Shown in pieces: positions 1-10,185 of a stretch of 64,000 nucleotides of DNA. Each line of letters opens with the position of its first letter. The first letter of the stretch is position 1. The notes beneath the pieces are model-generated. The model did no database searches. It was not told where the DNA came from and saw only the letters and a list, made by a program, of their open reading frames with translations. The translations under genes and the position numbers were made by a program. Source of the DNA: Floccularia luteovirens. Its lineage: Eukaryota; Basidiomycota; Agaricomycetes; Agaricales; Squamanitaceae. The DNA is taken from the NCBI GenBank assembly GCA_009739215.1, contig VSJF01000005.1:496001-560000 (forward strand). The letters run 5' to 3'.

Positions 1-110
1 CAGGTTCACTGATTCCAGGTGGTTGTGGAATAGGAGTAATCAAGTGTTCAGCTTGAGCTCTGCGAAAGTAAAAGTCAACGATACGCGTTGATTGACTATT
101 ATTGAAAACT

Positions 111-1265
111 TTACCCAAACACTCCTCGTAGTACCAGATTAAGCGCACCCTCTTTTGCTTCTTTCTCTCGTTTCAGTTCTGAACGAGCCACCCTGAGTTC
201 TTCACATAACGACTCATGCTGATCGAGCGCATACTTGTACTTTGCTTTCATTAGCAAGTACATTACCATTGCAGGGGATCGTCCTAGAACCAACCCAGTG
301 GAAGGTACGTAGTGTGGCAACAAATGGGCAGGTAGAACATCCGAGGAGGAGGTGTACCCCTCATCATCATCTACGACGCTCGATGCACGTGGAGTTGATG
401 ATCGCCGACGCCCATTCTGTGGTCGAGCGAAATAATCAGGGGGCTTAATGTCGTCAAATGATTCAGAAGGTGTGTTAGGTTCGACTTTGAAAGTACTAAA
501 CCCGCCAGCACCTGTAGAGTCTGTCGAGGATGGCACGCCGGAGAAAGTCGTATTCGTTAAATGAGCAGATCCAGTAGGTTGGTCATCATTACCACGTTTG
601 CGTTTGCGAGATCCCCCTCGTCCTGGTGCTGGAGGGGAAGTGTTATGCTGAAGTCGCATGTGTTTTGCCAACGCATCAGATCGAGTAAAGGACTTATCAC
701 ATTCTATCCACGTTTTAGAATAATATACTAATAGGATAAATAGCTGAAATTTACCTGGACGTGGACATGTAAATGGCTTTTCGCCAGTATGCGACCTAAT
801 ATGCGACAACAAAGCATAACGAGATATTTGAGGTAGCCCTCTCCTTTGACATGAAGCCCATTCGCAGGTATAGCTGGGTTTATGGACACCAATGTGATCT
901 GGGTAGTAGAATAGGGAAGTTGTCAGCTTAATGTACGAGCAACAGTTTCGTGTGAAGTGCTGATATCCTGAATTCTGCAATTTGGTAACCCCTCAAATAG
1001 GAAACTTACCATTGTGTATATGGTCAATCAATGTTGGTAGATGAGTAAAAACGACACCACAATCCTCCCATTGGCAAGTAACACTGTCGTCGGGTTCGAG
1101 GGTATTTGGGTGGAGTTTAAGTAGTAAAGTTGGGGAACCTGGACGAGATGCCGATGGCCCAACATTATCTGTCAGGTCATCCGAGTCCGAGACTGAGGGA
1201 GTAGGTGAGATAGGTGAAGGAGGGGGGCTGTCGCGAAGATGTGAGGTGGTGCCAGCACGAGCCAT
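111..1265 (-). CDS. C2H2 zinc-finger protein, Iec1-like (INO80 complex) candidate
   Basis: Three exons run from ATG at 1265 to a stop at 111. The N-terminus is Ser/Pro-rich. It is followed by a zinc-finger block: a CQWEDC finger, then HNDHIGVHK, a CEWASC finger, and a classical finger with the HTGEKPF linker and ECDKSFTRSDALAKHM. A basic patch (GSRKRKRG) and an acidic/Ser-rich stretch come next. The C-terminal helix starting KYKYALDQHE looks like a coiled coil. The finger order and the HIGVHK linker resemble the fungal Iec1 subunit of the INO80 chromatin remodeller, so a nuclear, DNA-binding or chromatin role is likely. That assignment rests on remembered family patterns. A plain C2H2 transcription factor is the alternative. 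Introns are about 780-715 and 1015-900, both GT..AG. Confidence 0.75.
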
Positions 1266-1621
1266 GATGGATCTGTCGAGTTGAATGAATGGTGGGATGT
1301 GCTACACGTCGCTCACGCGAACGTAAAGTATGCGCAAGTTTGGCTAGGAGTCAACCCTTAGCGCGTAGGTTTTGTAGGTTCAACTCGAGCCCAAGCCGAT
1401 TACAGCCAGGGAACCCTTGTTCCTTGTTTTCTTTACACAGCCCAACTAGCTTGGATATATCAAAACAGAACGATGCCAGCGGTGTTTGGTGTTATTGTGC
1501 AATAGCTTCATCAATGGGTTTCCTTTCAAGGTTTAAATGAAATTCGAGAGATACAGTCCCTATGTCCACAATCCAGACTAACCCAACGCTATGATATGGT
1601 ACAAATGTTCACTAACTTGAT
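1266..1621. promoter_or_regulatory. Divergent intergenic region
   Basis: This 356-bp gap lies between the divergent Iec1-like gene (-) and the dsRBD-like gene (+). It must hold both promoters. I see no clear TATA box or long repeat, and the ORFs here look like chance. Confidence 0.4.
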
Positions 1622-3914
1622 ATGGAGCAGTCTTATATGGAATCTTCATCTGCGGACTCTAATTCTCCAGAACATGACAAGTAAGGTGTAAAATCCTATT
1701 GGCAGAGATTGGTCTAATATTATTGTGAAAGGCCACTCAACCTAGTATTGAGAAATCTTCGTCTGCTTGGTGCTTTATCCCTTGAAGAATACCTTGTTAC
1801 AAAACCTGTCCACAGTCCACAAATCGCGGACAAGTCTGCATGGCAATCTTCATCTATTCAAGCTATTAGAGACGATAAGAGAATTTCTGAAGGCAATCGC
1901 GGACCTCACGCAGTATCTAAACTGTATCAAGCATGCCAACGTGCTTTAGGGAGCACAGATGGCCTCAAGTTTGATTTTCTCGAAGATGATCCCCATAGTA
2001 TGCTACTATCTGACCCGTTTTGAAGATTGGCCTCATATAATAAGTTTAGGGAAACAATGCATCATAACCGTCACGCGACCTGAAGGGACCAAGAGAACTT
2101 ATAAAAGTGATCCAGCGTATACACGGAGAACAGATGCGAAGTCGTCTGCCGCAAGGATTGCCATCGAATCCGGAGCCCTTGACTTTATAGCTCATGGCAG
2201 CATGGATATTACCCGACAAGATCGATCACCTATCTCTTGGAGCGATATGGATATTACAGATACCACGAATGACTTAAATCTGGGACCTGCTGGCAGCTCG
2301 ATAATACAGACAATTGAAGATAACTGTATCAAATGGACTGATGGCCGAGTGAAACCTCATTGGGTTATTTTCAACGCAGGAAAACCAACACATAGTACAT
2401 CTTATGGTTCCTTTTGATAAATTTCGATATTGATTGTTTTGAAAGAATTCGGCGCTGCCCTCCGAATCTCGTTCTCAACTTCCTCGTTTCTCGTTTTTGC
2501 AACAGATGCTATATATGACGATACGGGCGATGCGAAAACCGCCTGCGCAAAGCTTGCATCTTCTCAAGGAGTGATGGAGTACATCCAAACCACCCATAAC
2601 CAAGGATCTGAGACTAATCCACCATTGAAATCCTCCAAAAGCTCTCCAGGATGTGCTACAAGTCTCCAGTCTTTCTATGATACCCTTCCAAAACGCTTTC
2701 TCGGACCATTTCACGGATTGACTGCATCTGAAATCAATGCACCTGCTAAGATAAATACCATGCTTCAATCTGCACGGGGCGGACAACTAAGAAGCACGTT
2801 TTTTCTAGTTTCTGATGACACCATTGGAAGTAAGGGACTAAATTAGTGCTTGTAAATGACATCCTGAATTACTTGCTTTCATAGTGCACGGGTGCGTTTT
2901 TCGGCTAGACAGGCCATCAGAGACGAGGTCATACCTAGTGGACGCGCAATTCACCAAGCGTTCCGATGCAAAAGCTGCTGTTTGCTTACAAGCCATGTCT
3001 GAAGGGATCGAGGACTACGTTCGTTCTGTCAAAGAAGCAGTTGAAAACAAGCTATCCACGGAACAGAGAACCACTGCGCATGAGAAATTAATTCCACTTA
3101 TTGCGTCAGAATGTACTAAAATTTCCCCAAAGAGTTCACCCACATACAATTTTAGCTCAGAGCGAGATGGTATTCTATGTCTTCCTCGCGTTTCTCATCC
3201 ATCTAACCAAGATTTTTAGCGCATGGATGTACACTGGTAGTGGACCCAATACCTACTCTGTTTGGACAGATTCCTGAATACTCAGTCAAACCTGAGTATC
3301 GTTCTAAAGCCGATGCCAAAGCTGCTGTTGCTTATGTAGCAGTTAAGGGAGGTTTGATAGAGTATCTACGTTTCCGCGGAGCTCTTCCACCTCCTGGTTA
3401 TGTACCGGTCTGGAACACGCTTGGTGGTTCTACACTTGACCAGGTCCGGATGAAACGCAAGCACGAAGATGATGATATCAGTGAAGATCATAAAGGGAAA
3501 AAAGAAATGAAGGATGATAGCCTGGAAGAAGGCGAGATACGGAGTCATTTCACCTGTATGCCAACAACTTCCAAGACTGATCTTTTGAGGCCAAAACAGA
3601 AGTCCCAGAGGCAGAAACATATGAATAAACCAACTAGAGGGAGAGCCTTTCCGTCAGACCCTTGGGTTCCACCAATGGATGAAATTCCCTATTCATCTGT
3701 TCCTATGCTATCTAATAACCAGCTACCGCAACTCTCCCAGAGATCTTCATCCCTTCATTTTCTGTCTCATTATTCTGAAAGGAATCACCACAGTGCATAC
3801 GCCCCTCCCGATCCGACTAGTTCCACAAATCCAAACTCGCAAGAAGGTCCACAGGAGAGCCTTGCCCCTAGATTCTATGCGCCAGGACCCCTCCAGGACA
3901 CCCGCAAGCAATGA
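1622..3914 (+). CDS. Protein with four tandem dsRBD-like repeats, unnamed
   Basis: The start is ATG 1622 (MEQSYMESSS). An intron follows from 1681 to about 1730, then a long multi-exon reading to the stop at 3912-3914. Four related segments occur at about 1905-2200, 2290-2600, 2660-3035 and 3085-3375. Each ends in an alanine-rich helix with the same core: RRTDAKSSAARIAI, DTGDAKTACAKLAS, KRSDAKAAVCLQAM and SKADAKAAVAYVAV. Segment 1 also has an N-terminal helix (KLYQACQRAL) and a strand pair (KQCIITVTRP, GTKRTYKSDP), the order of a double-stranded RNA-binding domain. The tail after segment 4 is charged (KRKHEDDD, KGKKEMKDD), then Pro/Ser-rich and disordered. No catalytic domain is visible. RNA binding is inferred from the fold pattern only. 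Exon borders inside repeats 2 and 3 are approximate. Confidence 0.6.
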
Positions 3915-4379
3915 GCCACACCCCTCAGGTAATCCAGGGAAGGTATTTTCAGGGTCTCTGGTAGCCGCAGAGACCGAATTTGGTGTGTAGATGCTCTGTT
4001 TCATGAGTTGTCACTCATACTTTTAGTTGCTAGGCGGGCAGCAATGTTATTTTCTCTACTAATTGGTAGTAAAACGGATGGAAATTTACACTGGAAGAGG
4101 CTCATTTGGTTTGGCTGGTTCGTTAACATATTGTATATGGTTTAAGTGTCTTCACAATACATACGAGCGAGTACGTACTAGTGCAAGCATTATTATTATA
4201 CATTTCAAGCTAAACAGTCTAGACTAATACATAACTCCAATTAGGGCTGTTCCAGAGCCGTAAATTGAAAGACAAGTCACGGGATGTACATGAGAAAGTA
4301 GATTGATAGACAAATGCAATGTACAGATATGACGTAACTTAGCGCATATACTCATACATGAACCATATATAATCCTAAG
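3915..4379. other. Intergenic, no gene seen
   Basis: AT-rich stretch between two genes on the same strand. It should hold the 3' UTR of the dsRBD-like gene and the promoter of the next one. No recognisable element. Confidence 0.4.
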
Positions 4380-5372
4380 ATGCTGTCTAATGTCAAGCCA
4401 TATCTTGCTCGTCTTTTCTATCCTTTACTCCGCATTCTACACTTGTCCCAACCTGCTGCATGTGTTGATCTCTCCAATGAAGCCAATCTCCGTGAGCCTG
4501 TGAAGTTATATCTCAATTCTCTGGAGAGAATATATGGGATTGACCATAAAATGACTGACACCAAAGTTGTTTCTGCCCATTTGATCAAGTCTGCATCTTA
4601 TGCTGAACATGAATATGCTGTTGCAACCATTCAAGATAGCCATGGAAAGATAGGATACCTTGCATTTGAGCGATGGGCAGGCGAAAAGCTGGAACGAAAA
4701 GACGATCTCGCAGGGACTGAAACAGGAACCTCTACACAGCATCGAGACCGCCCACACTTAAAAATCCTCCTAACAGCTCAAGCATCATCACCATCCCTGC
4801 CATTTTCAAAAGAACGATATGCAGACGACACAGTTACTACATTAGAAACGTATTACGCCACTTCAATGATCACTTTATAGGTCAGATAACATTCCCCGAA
4901 GATTTGCAAGTCCGCGTGCATCAAATCGCACTCCTGGCTAACATCATTCATAACAATCAAAGTATTTACGAACTCCTGTCCAGTAATTGCTACTGGTTCG
5001 CTAACTTCCTGATTTTTGTTCTGGAACGAGTGTTTCAGACTTCATTCTGTCAAGTACCCAACCTCCCTTTTCATGTCAGACAAGGAGGGTGGAATGTCAT
5101 ACTTAAGACAGTTTATGTTGAGATACTTCGGACTACATGCTATATCAGCATAGGAGGAGTATGATGTTGCGGTTGTGACCTTTGAAGAAACAGTATGTGA
5201 TTTTTTTTGTTAGTGTATTCTTACCTAGATGTACTTTCAGGTTGCAGCTAAAGTGCGCCGAGTTCAACAAATGGAAGAGCAGATCGAACTACAGCAAGCA
5301 GAAATACAGGAGCTACGTCAGTTTCTGCACGAACAAGGCCTCACCCTTCCACCACCTAGAACGAATTTTTAA
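4380..5372 (+). CDS. Agaricomycete-type protein with NCYWFA motif and C-terminal coiled coil
   Basis: The ORF starts at ATG 4380 and the first 166 codons are open. The next conserved block (GQITFPEDLQ, then SIYELLSSNCYWFANFL) is in another frame. A frame change is therefore needed near 4850-4875, by an intron too short to trust or by an indel. The last exon (from about 5241) encodes a coiled coil (RVQQMEEQIELQQAEIQELR) and ends at TAA 5370-5372. The NCYWFA cysteine at the start of a helix, with an upstream histidine, is reminiscent of papain-like/LRAT-type folds, but I can show no catalytic site. It is an uncharacterised protein of a kind I associate with mushroom genomes. Function is unknown. 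Confidence 0.45.
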
Positions 5373-5931
5373 TTCAATACTTAGTATCCCGCCGAACCCA
5401 AACACCTGAATTTTTTTTTTGTCACAACACCACAACACAATTTGCATTACTACAAATTGTAACTTTCCACTGGTTTACCATAGCTTTTCTCTTCTCGTAA
5501 TTACTCCAAAGAGGCCACCTGTATGTCATGACACTGATCATGAAACAAAACTTGCAACGTGTGTGCATGAGGACTCTGTGTATTTAAATTACTAATTGCT
5601 TGAGCGTTTGTCGTATAGCCCAATTCATAAATATGCTGGCTGCTGTCTCATATGAGATGCTGAACAATATGACGTCGAGTTGGCTTCATTTGATACACTG
5701 GAATATAAAAAGACCAAATCCATTGTAAGTCTTGCCAAAAAGTTAATAAACAGCTAAATTCCGGCCCGCGAAGCCATTCTCCCCCCGCTGAGCCGTGACG
5801 GACTTCTGATAGTCATCAGTGTGGTTCCCTCATATAAGCCATGCGTCTCATTCTGTGATTTCTCTCCCATGTTGGCATCTTTTCTGTGAAGGCGCAGAAC
5901 TAAACTGTGTCTCAAAAGATCACAACTAATT
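5373..5931. other. Intergenic, no gene seen
   Basis: The gap contains a poly-T run just after the upstream stop and AT-rich sequence. The final 150 bp are presumably the promoter of the dioxygenase gene. No repeat or RNA gene recognised. Confidence 0.4.
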
Positions 5932-6956
5932 ATGATTCACAAACTGTCCGATTTGCCTTCCATCAAACATTCCTATGATACCGAAGGATATGTCATTGTC
6001 TCTGGTCTACTCAAGGATGACGATATTCCTGCGTTAAAGGAAGCCTGCGAGCGGGTCATCAACCGGACTCGTTCTGGAACATGGCCACATAGACGGACTG
6101 TTGGGAAGCAGTTTCCACCCTATGGGGATGATGACACAGATTCATGGGGTGTTCAGCATTTGATGCATCCTCAGCTTGGCGAACCCGTATTCGCTAAGTG
6201 GTATACCTCGCCAGCATTACTTACCGTTGCCGAGAAGATTTTGGATTGCCGCGAGGAAGACTTACAAATGGGTGAGCGTCAGGTCTGCATTCCATTTGAA
6301 AGATTCTCTAAATTTTTGTAGAATTATTCAACCTCCTCATCAACCCTGTTTTTCATGACTTTGCGTTGCGCTGGCACCGAGATGATATTCAAGAGGATGC
6401 AACGTCTATCGAGGAGCGAGATGCTCTCGACAAGTGGCACTATGGTGTATGTCTGCAACACAACTCATTATTCAATATCTTACAATTTGAGGTATAGATC
6501 CAGTGGAATGCGTACGTTATCGATAGTTGGCAATGTCCATAAAGGCTGAAGCGCTGAAATTCTGGTTAGGGCTTTGTACCGCGATTCTTGCTTGTATGTC
6601 GTCCCTAGGTCGCATCAAAACGTACGAACGCAAGAGCAGAGAAAACATTCTGAAGGGATGACACCGCCCCAGAACCCTCTTGATATGCCCGGCTCAATCC
6701 AAGTTGTATTAGAACGTCAGTAATTCGCTACACGGGCTGCTTTGATTATATCTCATGAACTGTACCAGGTGGAGATACCGTTTTCTACAACTCGAACATT
6801 CTTCATTGTGCTACTTATAAGTCAACAGAAAAACGAGCAACTCTTCATGGATGTATGGGTAATAGCAAAGGAGGATCATTTCGTGCCCGAAATATCTTAC
6901 AACATGGCCTAGAGTGGATGAAAATGGCCGGAGTTCTCGGACACGCTACCAAATGA
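5932..6956 (+). CDS. Phytanoyl-CoA dioxygenase (PhyH) family protein
   Basis: Fe(II)/2-oxoglutarate oxygenase of the PhyH family. It starts at ATG 5932. The N-terminal domain has DTEGYVIVSGLL. The metal site shows as LRWHRDDI (His-x-Asp), and the distal half has GDTVFYNSNILHCATY with the second His, then KRATLHG. Four introns are consistent with GT..AG, including 6449-6497 and one ending just before GGCTTTGTACC. The reading closes at TGA 6954 with EWMKMAGVLGHATK. In the family the sequence usually continues. If one A is removed from the run at 6921-6924, the frame continues in a plausible way (WPEFSDTLP...) to TAA 7033-7035. The C-terminus is therefore probably frame-shifted by +1. The substrate cannot be told; fungal members act in peroxisomal or secondary metabolism. 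Confidence 0.8.
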
Positions 6957-7161
6957 TATTTCGAAAGAAATGTTGAAGCGTCTGTTGAAAATGGAGGGAG
7001 GTGGTGTGTCCACGGCTTATTCACTCAAAGGATAAATTTAAGTATTTTTAAAATTGATCAACAATTATGTAACAAATATGTATAATAAGTAGCACATTGG
7101 ACTCTATTTAATTTGTTAGCTTAACTGTGACACCAACCATCCACTAAATTTGCAACTCTCG

Positions 7162-7713
7162 ATGTCGGCAGACCCAGAGGATGTCAAGCCAAAATTAAAC
7201 CTCAACATCACATATGAAACTAATCGTAGGTCAAGTCGTAATCATACGGGCGGCAAAAATAATCATATCACTTCAAGAAATTACTGTAAAAGTGAAAACA
7301 AACATGAAGTTCGCGAAGATATTTGAGGCTGCGGAAGTAAGTGTTTTTCATGTCTGCTTGTTTCGACGGTTCAAGTGTACGATTATCGCCAGAAACGATT
7401 TGGGAAGGATCCAGGCTAGTCGGTCTTCAATAATTAGTGATGTCGCGTTACTAACATTACTATGACTTAGGTACATTCAAATTTGTGTATGAAGGAACAC
7501 GAGTTGGTAGAGATGATACTCCGGCGTCCGTAAGCTATTATCTTCGCCTTCTTCGTTCTTCAACGATATTAATGGTGTCTAGTTGGGTATGGAAGATGGA
7601 GATCAGATAGATGCGTTCTTAGGCCAGGTAGGTCCTTTGATTCCCTCATCGAACAGACAATGTAGTTGACCCGGTGCAAGGTTGGAGGATTCTCACACAT
7701 GTATAAATCATAA
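7162..7713 (+). CDS. SMT3: SUMO (ubiquitin-like modifier) precursor
   Basis: A small modifier of about 93 residues in six exons. Exon 1 starts at ATG 7162 (MSADPEDVKPKLNLNI). Later exons give ITVKVKTNMKFAKIFEAAE, KRFGKDPG, TFKFVYEGTRVGRDDTPAS and LGMEDGDQIDAFLGQ. The last exon begins at 7681 and supplies VGG followed by the tail FSHMYKS and TAA 7711-7713. The ubiquitin-like core and the C-terminal Gly-Gly plus short tail are what a SUMO precursor should have; a Ulp-type protease would trim it to GG for conjugation to nuclear proteins. The third intron (7415-7470) needs a GC donor to keep frame. Using the earlier acceptor before 7681 would put extra residues before GG, so the later one is preferred. 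Confidence 0.88.
7415..7470 (+). other. Probable GC-AG intron in the SUMO gene
   Basis: The exon ends GGATCCAG and the next exon must begin GTACATTC to read GKDPGTFKF. The intron then starts GCTAGT and ends TTAG, with CTAAC as a likely branch site near 7451. The nearby GT (7419) would create a stop at the junction. Confidence 0.6.
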
Positions 7714-8328
7714 AGATATCCATTGAATTTCTTTTACATGAGCTGTAATGGCTGTAATGTGCCAAGTACTATTGTAGTCTTTCCACCCCTCCCTCAAGTG
7801 TCCCTTTAATCGCGTCTGTCACGTTTATCAGTTGTGTGACGCAACGCGCCTGTATCGTTGTTAAGGTGGAGGACACATCCAATACATTATTGATGGAGAT
7901 ATTACACTGAGGCTGATGACAAACTAAGACATTGAAGATGTGACTTTCTTTAGTTGAACCTTGAAATCAGATTAAGTTTCGCGTACTCTTGCTTGTGTAC
8001 ACCTGCTTCCAGTCATCAGGAAATCATCACTTTGACATTGTTATATTGATCTATGATTTGAACCATGAGTGGTCATATACATAAACTAAGAGAGTTACTG
8101 ACTTCGTTGCAAAAGCGGACTGGTGCGCACCTTGGTGATCCCGCCTTTGTAGGTCCGTTGTACTTGGTGGTGATTGTTCACCATAAATATATTTATTTAT
8201 TACATTTTGAAAAATATAACAATAAAGAAAAGTGCACGTGGGATGAATGTGTTGTGGGAACACGTAGTCGCGCGGCTACCAGTTCGGAGATTTGTGCTGT
8301 CAATCCGTCCACTCTCTTACCCGCAACC
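7714..8328. other. Intergenic, no gene seen
   Basis: This is the gap between SUMO and STE24. AT-rich around 8180-8230. Short ORFs here show no family resemblance. It presumably includes the STE24 promoter. Confidence 0.4.
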
Positions 8329-10052
8329 ATGGATATCCTTCATACCCAACTCAACAATATTCAACACCGTCTCGCTTTCGTCGCAACAGACCCCATTGAT
8401 TGGAAACTCTATGTTCAATCTTTCTCATGGGCTGTAACGTTATTTGAGTCGTATCTTTTGTATGACTCCGTTCATTTTTTCATCTCATCTTTTTCGGTCG
8501 CTCACCTTTCTTTACAACAGGCTAAGGCAATATCCGTTGTACTCAAAAACAAAGCCCCCGCATGCGCTGGCAGCACATTTCGAGCCTGGTGTGTTTGAGA
8601 AGTCCCAAGCTTACGGGAAAGACAAGGCAAAATTTGCTTTGGTTTCCGGACTACTTAAGCAATGTCTTGATTCGAGTATGCTCCAATATGGATTCTACGC
8701 CTGGTCTTGGGACGCTTCGGGCCGGTTGTTGTCAAAAATGGGATATGGGTCAGAGTACGAGGTAGGGCTGATCCTTTTTTCGGGGAATGCTATAATTGAC
8801 TGGTTTACCCTTTCAAGATTCCTCAGTCGATCGCTTTTGTGTTCATCCTCTTTTTCCTTTCGTCCGTTCCGACACTTCCTCTTAACGCATACCAAACATT
8901 CGTATTAGAAGAAAAGCATGGATTTAACAAAACGACGGTGGGACTTTTCATTGCTGATCTCTTCAAAGGCTGGGCTCTCGCTTTGGCGTTGGGTGCTCCA
9001 TTCCTTGCTATCTTCCTATACATTTTCAAGTGGGCTGGTGACCGATTTGTTCCTTGGTTGATGGCATTCATGTATGTGTAATCTCACAATCTGTTGACGT
9101 TTGACTCACCCCAAAACAGGATTTCATTCCAATTGATTATGGTTGTTCTATATCCAACTATCATCCAACCGCTCTTTAATAAGCTCTCTCCTTTGGAGAA
9201 AGGGGATTTGCGCACTCGGATTGAATCTCTTGCTTCCAAGCTTAAATTTCCTTTGAAACATTTGTATGAGATTGACGGCTCAAAACGCAGCTCACATAGC
9301 AATGCCTACTTCTTCGGCTTACCTTGGGTATAATTTGTATTCTTTATGTTATATTTTCTATCCTGACGATCTTCCAGAGCAAACACATTGTTATCTTTGA
9401 CACCCTCATTCAGCAGAGTAAGCCAGAAGAAGTTGAAGCTGTTCTTGGTGCGTCCACAGCTCAATTATGCACCTTACATGCTTATTGACAAAGAAACTAT
9501 ATCATTGTAGCCCATGAACTAGGTCATTGGTATTACATTCATCCAACCAAAATGATGGCCATCTCCCAATTGCATATATTCACCATCTTGGCACTTTTCC
9601 CCGCTTTTTTGCACGCTCCACCTCTTTTGCGCTCCTTCGATTTTCCAAAGTCTGTTGCTGCCCAACCTCCGACTATCGTTGCTTTCCTTCTATTCCAAAT
9701 GATCCTAACTCCTCTAGAAGCGGTCGTTAGCATCGCCATGAACGCTGTCAGTAGACACTTTGAATGGGAAGCCGATAGGTTTGCTGTTGAGTTGCAGGAT
9801 AAACTCCAGGATAAGAACATGCAAGATATGGGTGACAGGCTTGGACGAGCACTGGTCACTCTACATGTCAAGAATCTATCCACAGTTTGGGTTGATTGGC
9901 TGTGAGTTAATATCTCCTTCCTCTTACCAGCCAATGTTAATCCAATACTTTAATGTAGCTATTCAGCCTATCACCATTCGCACCCAACATTGACTGAACG
10001 TTTGAAAGGATTGGAAGCGTTCCAAGCTGCGAGGGAGAAAAAGAAGCATTAG
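8329..10052 (+). CDS. STE24: CAAX prenyl protease 1 (Ste24-type zinc metalloprotease)
   Basis: The start is ATG 8329 (MDILHTQLNNIQHRLAF), good context after an AC-rich leader. Family marks appear in order: FESYLLYRQYPLY, NAYQTFVLEEKHGFNKTT, hydrophobic spans (LFKGWALALALGAPFLAIFL, ISFQLIMVVLYPTI), DGSKRSSHSNAYFFG, then the zinc site HELGHW with the downstream EADRFAV glutamate. The C-terminus is LKGLEAFQAAREKKKH with TAG 10050-10052, a lysine tail typical of an ER membrane protein. It cleaves the last residues of prenylated CAAX proteins such as mating pheromone precursors in the ER membrane. All exons can be joined without frame problems. It is tail-to-tail with the Atg22-like gene, 133 bp apart. 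Confidence 0.93.
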
Positions 10053-10185
10053 TTTGATATCGTATACCTACGGATGTAAGTATACCATGCATTTTAGCAT
10101 AAAATATGTTAAACGGTGTATACGTCTATATTGATCTTGCTTCCAAATATTACAATATGATATGGTTGTAAGATACCAATGAATA

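Noticed and set aside
6921..6924. Programmed +1 frameshifting as the cause of the frame breaks
   Set aside because: The sites share no slow codon, stop or slippery motif, and they hit unrelated genes; error or decay is simpler.
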